Part shown: one piece after another, positions 1 to 8,501 of the stretch
Layout: every line of letters begins with the position of its first letter
How positions within the stretch are numbered: position 1 is the first letter of the stretch
Source: Hippopus hippopus
Taxonomy: Eukaryota; Mollusca; Bivalvia; Cardiida; Cardiidae
Direction: 5' to 3'
Assembly: GCA_946811185.2 (NCBI GenBank)
Contig: OX328113.1
Span: 4,154,001 to 4,218,000, forward strand
DNA length: 64,000 nt
Translations under genes and position numbers: made by a program
Notes under the pieces: model-generated
Seen by the model: only the letters and a program-made list of their open reading frames with translations
The model's database searches: none
Told to the model about the DNA's origin: nothing

Positions 1-100
1 GATTTGTGCAACAGGTGTCAGTTGCCCCCGAAAGTGTCTAAGTTGATTTTACGATTTTATGCGCAGCACGTAACAGTCACGTATGGGTGGGATAGTCATC

Positions 101-472
101 GTAACCAATTCAATGGCCCTAGTAAGAGAAAAAGAAAAACAAAATTCCCTATATTTGACTTAAGCAACAGGTGTCGTCTGCTATGGAATGTGCCCTAAGT
201 CGAATTTTCATGTTTTTTTCGCGGGCGCATAACTGGCACATGAGTCGGTAGTCAACGTAACTGGGTTTATCGTCACCGTATGAAGAGATAAAAAAGAATA
301 GAAATTTACTTCCTTTTGTTTGATTTATGCAATAGGAAGCAGTTGTTACTGAAAGAGTTTTCAGTCTTTTTTAGCCACTTGTGACACTATTTTCTGGGAT
401 TTCTACACTGTACATTGATCATCTTAGCATATTCAAAGTATCAATGTGCAGCATAGTAGAATGCCTGAGTTA
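101..472 (+). repeat. Subunit A of the internal 372-bp direct duplication (unit 1)
   Basis: Starts GTAACCAATTCAATGGCCCT and ends GCCTGAGTTA. Nearly every segment has a counterpart in subunit B about 372 bp downstream. A-specific marks are AAAACAAAATTCCC, a seven-T run before CGCGGG, CACATGAGTCGG and GTATGAAGAGATAAAAAAG. It holds two of the ~160-bp subrepeats. Confidence 0.9.
408..451. other. Hairpin-forming inverted repeat in subunit A
   Basis: CTGTACATTGAT (408-419) faces ATCAATGTGCAG (440-451): 11 Watson-Crick pairs and one T-G pair around a 20-nt loop. Role unknown. Confidence 0.7.
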
Positions 473-663
473 GTAACCAATTCAATGGCCCTAGTAAGAG
501 AAAAAGAAAAAAACTTGTTCCCTATATTTGACTTAAGCAACAGGTGTCGTCTGCTATGGAATGTGCCGTAAGTCGATTTTTCATGTTTTCGCGGGCGCAT
601 AACTGGCACCTATGAGACGGTAGTAAACGTAACTGGGTTTCTTGTCACGGTATAAAGAGATTG

Positions 664-674
664 AAAAAAAAAAA
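664..674 (+). repeat. Length-variable poly-A tract (11 A in unit 1)
   Basis: Counts range from 10 (unit 30) to 12 (units 5, 6, 8, 13, 14, 24, 34), and this explains nearly all 1,700/1,701 differences. Units 9 and 10 have it interrupted by C; in unit 21 the last A is a G. Confidence 0.9.
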
Positions 675-777
675 CATTTAGTTCCCTTTGTTTGATTTAT
701 GCAATAGGAAGCAGTTGCTATTGAGAGTCTTCAGTCTTTTTTAGCCACTTGTGACATTATTTTCTGGGGTTTCTACA

Positions 778-821
778 CTGTACATTGATCATCTTAGCAT
801 ATACAAAGTATCAATGTGCAG
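778..821. other. Hairpin-forming inverted repeat in subunit B
   Basis: The same two arms as in subunit A are kept without change in B, while the loop differs (ATATACAAAG instead of ATATTCAAAG). Arm conservation against a background of A/B divergence is mild evidence that the structure matters. Confidence 0.7.
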
Positions 822-895
822 TATGGGAGCTGGCCTGAATTAGAAAAGCAAATCGAATGAAAGGATCGAGGGATCAAGGGAAGCCACTCTTGCAA

Positions 896-911
896 GGTGT
901 TTGAAAACACC
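896..911. other. Small hairpin GGTGTTTGAAAACACC, with a GT variant
   Basis: Arms GGTGTTT and AAACACC. In units 13, 26, 29, 31, 34 and 38 the two bases at 904-905 are GT instead of AA, giving GGTGTTTGGTAACACC, which still pairs over six bases with a TGGT loop. No unit with only one of the two changes was seen. Confidence 0.75.
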
Positions 912-956
912 AAAACAAGGTCTTCTGCCACCCTGTTTTTTTAAATATTCGCCCAT

Positions 957-974
957 TGCCAGTGAAATCTGGCA
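957..974. other. Small hairpin, arms TGCCAG and CTGGCA
   Basis: A perfect six-base inverted repeat with a TGAAAT loop, unchanged at the sites I checked across the array. Confidence 0.7.
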
Positions 975-993
975 TGTGTGGATTGTGCAGGCA

Positions 994-1014
994 TGGCAGT
1001 TTGCCAAGGACTGC
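994..1014. other. Overlapping small inverted repeats
   Basis: TGGCA/TGCCA (994-998, 1002-1006) with a three-base loop overlaps GCAGT/ACTGC (996-1000, 1010-1014). The two are mutually exclusive folds. Short arms like these can occur by chance. Confidence 0.5.
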
Positions 1015-1088
1015 ATAACAGCCTTAAAAGAAGACTTAAAATCCACTTTTATGCCGATTTTTGTTCAATGTTTTCTATCGATATTTTC

Positions 1089-1315
1089 GGGCGCCATTTC
1101 AAATGGCTCAAAGCTTTGTGATTGGATGATTGTGGGGGTGTGTCTGCGATTTGATTGGCTGATTGGGCGCAATTCTGAATTTCTCAGAGCTTTTCTGATT
1201 GGATAATTTGTAGACAAAGCTGAGATTTGATTGGCTGATTGGACGCCATTTTGATTTTCTAAAAGCTCTCGTGATTGGATAATTTTAGAGAGGCCTGAGA
1301 TTTGATTGGCTGATC
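1089..1315 (+). repeat. Three tandem copies of a 76-bp subrepeat (unit 1)
   Basis: Copies start at GGGCGCCATTTC (1089), GGGCGCAATTCTG (1165) and GGACGCCATTTTG (1241), lengths 76, 76 and 75. Each contains an AAAGCT- or GAGCT-like word, then TGATTGGAT, then GATTTGATTGGCTGAT. They are diverged from each other but nearly constant between units, so the triplication predates the array. Confidence 0.85.
1121..1309 (-). promoter_or_regulatory. Cluster of eight ATTGG (inverted CCAAT) boxes
   Basis: ATTGG occurs at 1121, 1154, 1162, 1198, 1230, 1238, 1274 and 1305, all in one orientation; a ninth position (1313) reads ATCGG. On the minus strand these read CCAAT, several as CCAATCA. CCAAT is the recognition core of NF-Y in eukaryotic promoters, and multiple phased copies are typical of strong sites. 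No clear TATA box or gene sits beside it. Units 27, 29, 32, 34, 35 and 38 lose the 1238 box; unit 22 loses the 1305 box. Regulatory use is inference. Confidence 0.45.
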
Positions 1316-1551
1316 GGAAGGGGGATGTTTGTATATTCATGTTAATTTTTCGGGTCATTTCAGCCTATTCTATGGCAAAGAGGGATCAGACCCCTGCACC
1401 AAGACCCCTTTTTTCAGAGTTTGAATCCTCAACTTTGCCATTTTATCTATTTTATCTATTTTTATTATTAGTTATTCTTACATCTTATTGTATTTTATTG
1501 GCCTATTTCTAAATTCTTCAAACAAGAAAATGTTTTTTAGAAAAAGTTTAT
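1316..1551. other. T-rich segment without a gene
   Basis: Contains TTTTATCTATTTTATCTATTTTTATTATTAG, a short ATCTATTTT-type reiteration at about 1440-1470. A 68-codon TTG-start frame crosses it on the plus strand; it is hydrophobic only because of T-richness. The tRNA-like element lies at its left. Confidence 0.7.
1373..1440 (+). other. tRNA-like 68-nt element with A-box and B-box resemblance
   Basis: The ends TGGCAAAG and CTTTGCCA are a perfect inverted repeat, like an acceptor stem. TGGCAAAGAGG (1373-1383) fits the pol III A-box pattern TGGCNNAGNGG. AGTTTGAATCC (1418-1428) differs from the B-box GGTTCGAATCC at two bases. AGGG/CCCT could form a short D-like stem. Against it: no anticodon or T arm folds cleanly, and a T6 run at 1409-1414 would stop pol III. 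Either a decayed tRNA-derived element or chance. Confidence 0.3.
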
Positions 1552-1707
1552 GCAACAGCAACCGGTTGCTTCTGAATTTTATATTTTTGCACAGCGGTTA
1601 AAGATAAAATCGACTCATGACTCACGCAGTCACCAAAATTGGTCCAATGTTTTCACGACCCTGGTAAGAAAACAGGGAAAAGTTTGGTTTACCTTTCTTT
1701 GATTTGT
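1552..1707 (+). repeat. Degenerate ~156-bp subrepeat spanning the unit 1/2 joint
   Basis: Begins GCAACAGCAACC and ends CTTTGATTTGT before the next GCAACAGG. The inner match GTAAGAAAACAGGGAAAAG aligns with GTAAGAGAAAAAGAAAAAC of the following copy, so it belongs to the same subrepeat series. Confidence 0.65.
1557..1570. other. 14-bp perfect palindrome AGCAACCGGTTGCT
   Basis: Perfectly self-complementary in most units. One arm is altered at 1559 (GTAACC) in units 5, 25, 28, 30 and 33, and the centre at 1563 (ACTGG) in units 23, 24 and 37. No unit shows a compensating change, so conservation of the palindrome itself is not demonstrated. Confidence 0.75.
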
Positions 1708-3400
1708 GCAACAGGTGTCAGTTGCCCCCGAAAGTGTCTAAGTTGATTTTACGATTTTATGCGCAGCACGTAACAGTCACGTATGGGTGGGATAGTCATC
1801 GTAACCAATTCAATGGCCCTAGTAAGAGAAAAAGAAAAACAAAATTCCCTATATTTGACTTAAGCAACAGGTGTCGTCTGCTATGGAATGTGCCCTTAGT
1901 CGAATTTTAATGTTTTTTTAGCGGGCGCATAACTGGCACATGAGTCGGTAGTCAATGTAACTAGGTTTATCGTCACCGTATGAAGAGATAAAAAAGAATA
2001 GAAATTTACTTCCTTTTGTTTGATTTATGCAATAGGAAGCAGTTGTTACTGAAAGAGTTTTCAGTCTTTTTTAGCCACTTGTGACACTATTTTCTGGGAT
2101 TTCTACACTGTACATTGATCATCTTAGCATATTCAAAGTATCAATGTGCAGCATAGCAGAATGCCTGAGTTAGTAACCAATTCAATGGCCCTAGTAAGAG
2201 AAAAAGAAAAAAACTTGTTCCCTATATTTGACTTAAGCAACAGGTGTCGTCTGCTATGGAATGTGCCGTAAGTCGATTTTTCATGTTTTCGCGGGCGCAT
2301 AACTGGCACCTATGAGACAGTAGTAAACGTAACTGGGTTTCTTGTCACGGTATAAAGAGATTGAAAAAAAAAAACATTTAGTTCCCTTTGTTTGATTTAT
2401 GCAATAGGAAGCAGTTGCTATTGAGAGTCTTCAGTCTTTTTTAGCCACTTGTGACATTATTTTCTGGGGTTTCTACACTGTACATTGATCATCTTAGCAT
2501 ATACAAAGTATCAATGTGCAGTATGGGAGCTGGCCTGAATTAGAAAAGCAAATCGAATGAAAGGATCGAGGGATCAAGGGAAGCCACTCTTGCAAGGTGT
2601 TTGAAAACACCAAAACAAGGTCTTCTGCCACCCTGTTTTTTTAAATATTCGCCCATTGCCAGTGAAATCTGGCATGTGTGGATTGTGCAGGCATGGCAGT
2701 TTGCCAAGGACTGCATAACAGCCTTAAAAGAAGACTTAAAATCCACTTTTATGCCGATTTTTGTTCAATGTTTTCTATCGATATTTTCGGGCGCCATTTC
2801 AAATGGCTCAAAGCTTTGTGATTGGATGATTGTGGGGGTGTGTCTGCGATTTGATTGGCTGATTGGGCGCAATTCTGAATTTCTCAGAGCTTTTCTGATT
2901 GGATAATTTGTAGACAAAGCTGAGATTTGATTGGCTGATTGGACGCCATTTTGATTTTCTAAAAGCTCTCGTGATTGGATAATTTTAGAGAGGCCTGAGA
3001 TTTGATTGGCTGATCGGAAGGGGGATGTTTGTATATTCATGTTAATTTTTCGGGTCATTTCAGCCTATTCTATGGCAAAGAGGGATCAGACCCCTGCACC
3101 AAGACCCCTTTTTTCAGAGTTTGAATCCTCAACTTTGCCATTTTATCTATTTTATCTATTTTTATTATTAGTTATTCTTACATCTTATTGTATTTTATTG
3201 GCCTATTTCTAAATTCTTCAAAGAAGAAAATGTTTTTTGGAAAAAGTTTATGCAACAGCAACCGGTTGCTTCTGAATTTTATATTTTTGCGCAGCGGTTA
3301 AACATAAAATCGACTCATGACTCACGCAGTCACCAAAATTGGTCCAATGTTTTCACGACCCTGGTAAGAAAAGAGGGAAAAGTTTGGTTTACCTTTCTTT
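1701..3400 (+). repeat. Unit 2 (1,700 bp), Q type
   Basis: Q haplotype: T at offset 197, A at 209, A at 229, T at 256, A at 263, A at 619. Also A at offset 220, seen otherwise only in unit 37. The end carries CAAAGAAG (G at 1523) and AAAAGAGGG (G at 1673). Confidence 0.95.
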
Positions 3401-5100
3401 GATTTGTGCAACAGGTGTCAGTTGCCCCCGAAAGTGTCTAAGTTGATTTTACGATTTTATGCGCAGCACGTAACAGTCACGTATGGGTGGGATAGTCATC
3501 GTAACCAATTCAATGGCCCTAGTAAGAGAAAAAGAAAAACAAAATTCCCTATATTTGACTTAAGCAACAGGTGTCGTCTGCTATGGAATGTGCCCTAAGT
3601 CGAATTTTCATGTTTTTTTCGCGGGCGCGTAACTGGCACATGAGTCGGTAGTCAATGTAACTGGGTTTATCGTCACCGTATGAAGAGATAAAAAAGAATA
3701 GAAATTTACTTCCTTTTGTTTGATTTATGCAATAGGAAGCAGTTGTTACTGAAAGAGTTTTCAGTCTTTTTTAGCCACTTGTGACACTATTTTCTGGGAT
3801 TTCTACACTGTACATTGATCATCTTAGCATATTCAAAGTATCAATGTGCAGCATAGCAGAATGCCTGAGTTAGTAACCAATTCAATGGCCCTAGTAAGAG
3901 AAAAAGAAAAAAACTTGTTCCCTATATTTGACTTAAGCAACAGGTGTCGTCTGCTATGGAATGTGCCGTAAGTCGATTTTTCATGTTTTCGCGGGCGCAT
4001 AACTGGCACCTATGAGACGGTAGTAAACGTAACTGGGTTTCTTGTCACGGTATAAAGAGATTGAAAAAAAAAAACATTTAGTTCCCTTTGTTTGATTTAT
4101 GCAATAGGAAGCAGTTGCTATTGAGAGTCTTCAGTCTTTTTTAGCCACTTGTGACATTATTTTCTGGGGTTTCTACACTGTACATTGATCATCTTAGCAT
4201 ATACAAAGTATCAATGTGCAGTATGGGAGCTGGCCTGAATTAGAAAAGCAAATCGAATGAAAGGATCGAGGGATCAAGGGAAGCCACTCTTGCAAGGTGT
4301 TTGAAAACACCAAAACAAGGTCTTCTGCCACCCTGTTTTTTTAAATATTCGCCCATTGCCAGTGAAATCTGGCATGTGTGGATTGTGCAGGCATGGCAGT
4401 TTGCCAAGGACTGCATAACAGCCTTAAAAGAAGACTTAAAATCCACTTTTATGCCGATTTTTGTTCAATGTTTTCTATCGATATTTTCGGGCGCCATTTC
4501 AAATGGCTCAAAGCTTTGTGATTGGATGATTGTGGGGGTGTGTCTGCGATTTGATTGGCTGATTGGGCGCAATTCTGAATTTCTCAGAGCTTTTCTGATT
4601 GGATAATTTGTAGACAAAGCTGAGATTTGATTGGCTGATTGGACGCCATTTTGATTTTCTAAAAGCTCTCGTGATTGGATAATTTTAGAGAGGCCTGAGA
4701 TTTGATTGGCTGATCGGAAGGGGGATGTTTGTATATTCATGTTAATTTTTCGGGTCATTTCAGCCTATTCTATGGCAAAGAGGGATCAGACCCCTGCACC
4801 AAGACCCCTTTTTTCAGAGTTTGAATCCTCAACTTTGCCATTTTATCTATTTTATCTATTTTTATTATTAGTTATTCTTACATCTTATTGTATTTTATTG
4901 GCCTATTTCTAAATTCTTCAAACAAGAAAATGTTTTTTGGAAAAAGTTTATGCAACAGCAACCGGTTGCTTCTGAATTTTATATTTTTGCGCAGCGGTTA
5001 AACATAAAATCGACTCATGACTCACGCAGTCACCAAAATTGGTCCAATGTTTTCACGACCCTGGTAAGAAAAGAGGGAAAAGTTTGGTTTACCTTTCTTT
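3401..5100 (+). repeat. Unit 3 (1,700 bp), P type
   Basis: P haplotype with G at offset 229 and T at 256 (AATGTAACTGGG). The right end has C at 1523, G at 1612 and G at 1673. Confidence 0.95.
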
Positions 5101-6800
5101 GATTTGTGCAACAGGTGTCAGTTGCCCCCGAAAGTGTCTAAGTTGATTTTACGATTTTATGCGCAGCACGTAACAGTCACGTATGGGTGGGATAGTCATC
5201 GTAACCAATTCAATGGCCCTAGTAAGAGAAAAAGAAAAACAAAATTCCCTATATTTGACTTAAGCAACAGGTGTCGTCTGCTATGGAATGTGCCCTTAGT
5301 CGAATTTTCATGTTTTTTTCGCGGGCGCATAACTGGCACATGAGTCGGTAGTCAACGTAACTAGGTTTATCGTCACCGTATGAAGAGATAAAAAAGAATA
5401 GAAATTTACTTCCTTTTGTTTGATTTATGCAATAGGAAGCAGTTGTTACTGAAAGAGTTTTCAGTCTTTTTTAGCCACTTGTGACACTATTTTCTGGGAT
5501 TTCTACACTGTACATTGATCATCTTAGCATATTCAAAGTATCAATGTGCAGCATAGCAGAATGCCTGAGTTAGTAACCAATTCAATGGCCCTAGTAAGAG
5601 AAAAAGAAAAAAACTTGTTCCCTATATTTGACTTAAGCAACAGGTGTCGTCTGCTATGGAATGTGCCGTAAGTCGATTTTTCATGTTTTCGCGGGCGCAT
5701 AACTGGCACCTATGAGACAGTAGTAAACGTAACTGGGTTTCTTGTCACGGTATAAAGAGATTGAAAAAAAAAAACATTTAGTTCCCTTTGTTTGATTTAT
5801 GCAATAGGAAGCAGTTGCTATTGAGAGTCTTCAGTCTTTTTTAGCCACTTGTGACATTATTTTCTGGGGTTTCTACACTGTACATTGATCATCTTAGCAT
5901 ATACAAAGTATCAATGTGCAGTATGGGAGCTGGCCTGAATTAGAAAAGCAAATCGAATGAAAGGATCGAGGGATCAAGGGAAGCCACTCTTGCAAGGTGT
6001 TTGAAAACACCAAAACAAGGTCTTCTGCCACCCTGTTTTTTTAAATATTCGCCCATTGCCAGTGAAATCTGGCATGTGTGGATTGTGCAGGCATGGCAGT
6101 TTGTCAAGGACTGCATAACAGCCTTAAAAGAAGACTTAAAATCCACTTTTATGCCGATTTTTGTTCAATGTTTTCTATCGATATTTTCGGGCGCCATTTC
6201 AAATGGCTCAAAGCTTTGTGATTGGATGATTGTGGGGGTGTGTCTGCGATTTGATTGGCTGATTGGGCGCAATTCTGAATTTCTCAGAGCTTTTCTGATT
6301 GGATAATTTGTAGACAAAGCTGAGATTTGATTGGCTGATTGGACGCCATTTTGATTTTCTAAAAGCTCTCGTGATTGGATAATTTTAGAGAGGCCTGAGA
6401 TTTGATTGGCTGATCGGAAGGGGGATGTTTGTATATTCATGTTAATTTTTCGGGTCATTTCAGCCTATTCTATGGCAAAGAGGGATCAGACCCCTGCACC
6501 AAGACCCCTTTTTTCAGAGTTTGAATCCTCAACTTTGCCATTTTATCTATTTTATCTATTTTTATTATTAGTTATTCTTACATCTTATTGTATTTTATTG
6601 GCCTATTTCTAAATTCTTCAAACAAGAAAATGTTTTTTGGAAAAAGTTTATGCAACAGCAACCGGTTGCTTCTGAATTTTATATTTTTGCGCAGCGGTTA
6701 AACATAAAATCGACTCACGACTCACGCAGTCACCAAAATTGGTCCAATGTTTTCACGACCCTGGTAAGAAAAGAGGGAAAAGTTTGGTTTACCTTTCTTT
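5101..6800 (+). repeat. Unit 4 (1,700 bp), Q type without the 209 change
   Basis: Has T at 197, A at 229, A at 263 and A at 619, but C at 209 and C at 256. A private C-to-T change gives TTGTCAAGG near offset 1004, and a private CpG is gained in CTCACGAC near offset 1618. Confidence 0.95.
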
Positions 6801-8501
6801 GATTTGTGCAACAGGTGTCAGTTGCCCCCGAAAGTGTCTAAGTTGATTTTACGATTTTATGCGCAGCACGTAACAGTCACGTATGGGTGGGATAGTCATC
6901 GTAACCAATTCAATGGCCCTAGTAAGAGAAAAAGAAAAACAAAATTCCCTATATTTGACTTAAGCAACAGGTGTCGTCTGCTATGGAATGTGCCCTAAGT
7001 CGAATTTTCATGTTTTTTTCGCGGGCGCGTAACTGGCACATGAGTCGGTAGTCAACGTAACTGGGTTTATCGTCACCGTATGAAGAGATAAAAAAGAATA
7101 GAAATTTACTTCCTTTTGTTTGATTTATGCAATAGGAAGCAGTTGTTACTGAAAGAGTTTTCAGTCTTTTTTAGCCACTTGTGACACTATTTTCTGGGAT
7201 TTCTACACTGTACATTGATCATCTTAGCATATTCAAAGTATCAATGTGCAGCATAGTAGAATGCCTGAGTTAGTAACCAATTCAATGGCCCTAGTAAGAG
7301 AAAAAGAAAAAAACTTGTTCCCTATATTTGACTTAAGCAACAGGTGTCGTCTGCTATGGAATGTGCCGTAAGTCGATTTTTCATGTTTTCGCGGGCGCAT
7401 AACTGGCACCTATGAGACGGTAGTAAACGTAACTGGGTTTCTTGTCACGGTATAAAGAGATTGAAAAAAAAAAAACATTTAGTTCCCTTTGTTTGATTTA
7501 TGCAATAGGAAGCAGTTGCTATTGAGAGTCTTCAGTCTTTTTTAGCCACTTGTGACATTATTTTCTGGGGTTTCTACACTGTACATTGATCATCTTAGCA
7601 TATACAAAGTATCAATGTGCAGTATGGGAGCTGGCCTGAATTAGAAAAGCAAATCGAATGAAAGGATCGAGGGATCAAGGGAAGCCACTCTTGCAAGGTG
7701 TTTGAAAACACCAAAACAAGGTCTTCTGCCACCCTGTTTTTTTAAATATTCGCCCATTGCCAGTGAAATCTGGCATGTGTGGATTGTGCAGGCATGGCAG
7801 TTTGCCAAGGACTGCATAACAGCCTTAAAAGAAGACTGAAAATCCACTTTTATGCCGATTTTTGTTCAATGTTTTCTATCGATATTTTCGGGCGCCATTT
7901 CAAATGGCTCAAAGCTTTGTGATTGGATGATTGTGGGGGTGTGTCTGCGATTTGATTGGCTGATTGGGCGCAATTCTGAATTTCTCAGAGCTTTTCTGAT
8001 TGGATAATTTGTAGACAAAGCTGAGATTTGATTGGCTGATTGGACGCCATTTTGATTTTCTAAAAGCTCTCGTGATTGGATAATTTTAGAGAGGCCTGAG
8101 ATTTGATTGGCTGATCGGAAGGGGGATGTTTGTATATTCATGTTAATTTTTCGGGTCATTTCAGCCTATTCTATGGCAAAGAGGGATCAGACCCCTGCAC
8201 CAAGACCCCTTTTTTCAGAGTTTGAATCCTCAACTTTGCCATTTTATCTATTTTATCTATTTTTATTATTAGTTATTCTTACATCTTATTGTATTTTATT
8301 GGCCTATTTCTAAATTCTTCAAACAAGAAAATGTTTTTTGGAAAAAGTTTATGCAACAGTAACCGGTTGCTTCTGAATTTTATATTTTTGCGCAGCGGTT
8401 AAACATAAAATCGACTCATGACTCACGCAGTCACCAAAATTGGTCCAATGTTTTCACGACCCTGGTAAGAAAACAGGGAAAAGTTTGGTTTACCTTTCTT
8501 T
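6801..8501 (+). repeat. Unit 5 (1,701 bp), P type
   Basis: Poly-A of 12 gives the extra base. T at offset 457 is shared with units 1 and 36. A private T-to-G at offset 1037 puts a stop in the plus-strand frame that is open in most other units. T at 1559 spoils the palindrome. Confidence 0.95.

Larger units (their letters stand above)
8..843 (+). repeat. Degenerate ~156-208-bp subrepeats (five copies, unit 1)
   Basis: The word GCAACAGG or GCAATAGG falls at offsets 8, 164, 329, 537 and 701, giving spacings of 156, 165, 208 and 164. Each copy then runs through a variable middle to an A-rich GTAAGAGAAAAAG-like stretch and ends in a TTCC/TTTGATT-like stretch before the next GCAA. Alignment is by eye and the copies are well diverged. 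This is probably the oldest layer of the repeat. Confidence 0.7.
473..843 (+). repeat. Subunit B of the internal direct duplication (unit 1)
   Basis: Starts with the same GTAACCAATTCAATGGCCCT and ends GCCTGAATTAG. B-specific marks are AAAAAAACTTGTTCCC, a four-T run before CGCGGG, CACCTATGAGACGG and GGTATAAAGAGATTG followed by poly-A. A and B differ at many more sites than neighbouring units do, so this duplication is older than the present array. Confidence 0.9.
844..1088. other. Unique segment of the unit with small hairpins, no gene
   Basis: This stretch has no copy elsewhere in the unit. A 101-codon plus-strand frame with a TTG start crosses it, but it is interrupted in units 5, 9, 10, 12, 18, 23 and 24 by stops or a frameshift, so I treat it as noncoding. 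It holds three inverted repeats listed separately. Confidence 0.75.
1..1700 (+). repeat. Unit 1 (1,700 bp), P-like; reference for offsets
   Basis: Has CCCTAAG at offset 193-199 (P type) but A at offset 229, a Q-type state. Carries T at 457, A at 1539, A at 1591 and G at 1603, a set shared with unit 36. Poly-A tract of 11. Confidence 0.95.

Noticed and set aside
4..198. 64-79-codon plus-strand frame at the start of each unit
   Set aside because: TTG start; its length changes whenever the P/Q variant CCCTAAG/CCCTTAG switches the stop, and it lies across degenerate tandem subrepeats. No sign of protein-level conservation.
408..451. Terminal inverted repeats of a MITE or other DNA transposon
   Set aside because: The arms enclose only 20 bp, have no target-site duplication, and occur in both A and B as part of the duplicated subunit.
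651..656. TATAAA in subunit B as a promoter TATA box
   Set aside because: Isolated TATAAA is expected by chance in AT-rich DNA, the A counterpart reads TATGAA, and no transcript or coding region follows.
681..700. CENP-B box, prompted by TTCCCTTCGTTTGA in units 25 and 30
   Set aside because: The essential CGGG part of the box is absent, and the TTCG arises from a single variant in these two units.
840..1046. 68-codon minus-strand frame
   Set aside because: GTG start, overlaps the plus-strand frame, altered or missing in several units; a by-product of AT-rich DNA.
901..1206. 101-codon plus-strand open frame repeated once per unit
   Set aside because: It starts at TTG, has no recognisable domain, and is broken by stops in units 5, 9, 10, 12 and 18 and by an extra T in units 23 and 24.
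1306..1512. 68-codon plus-strand frame with a hydrophobic tail resembling a membrane peptide
   Set aside because: The hydrophobic stretch is simply the translation of T-rich DNA, the start is TTG, and the start is lost in unit 22.
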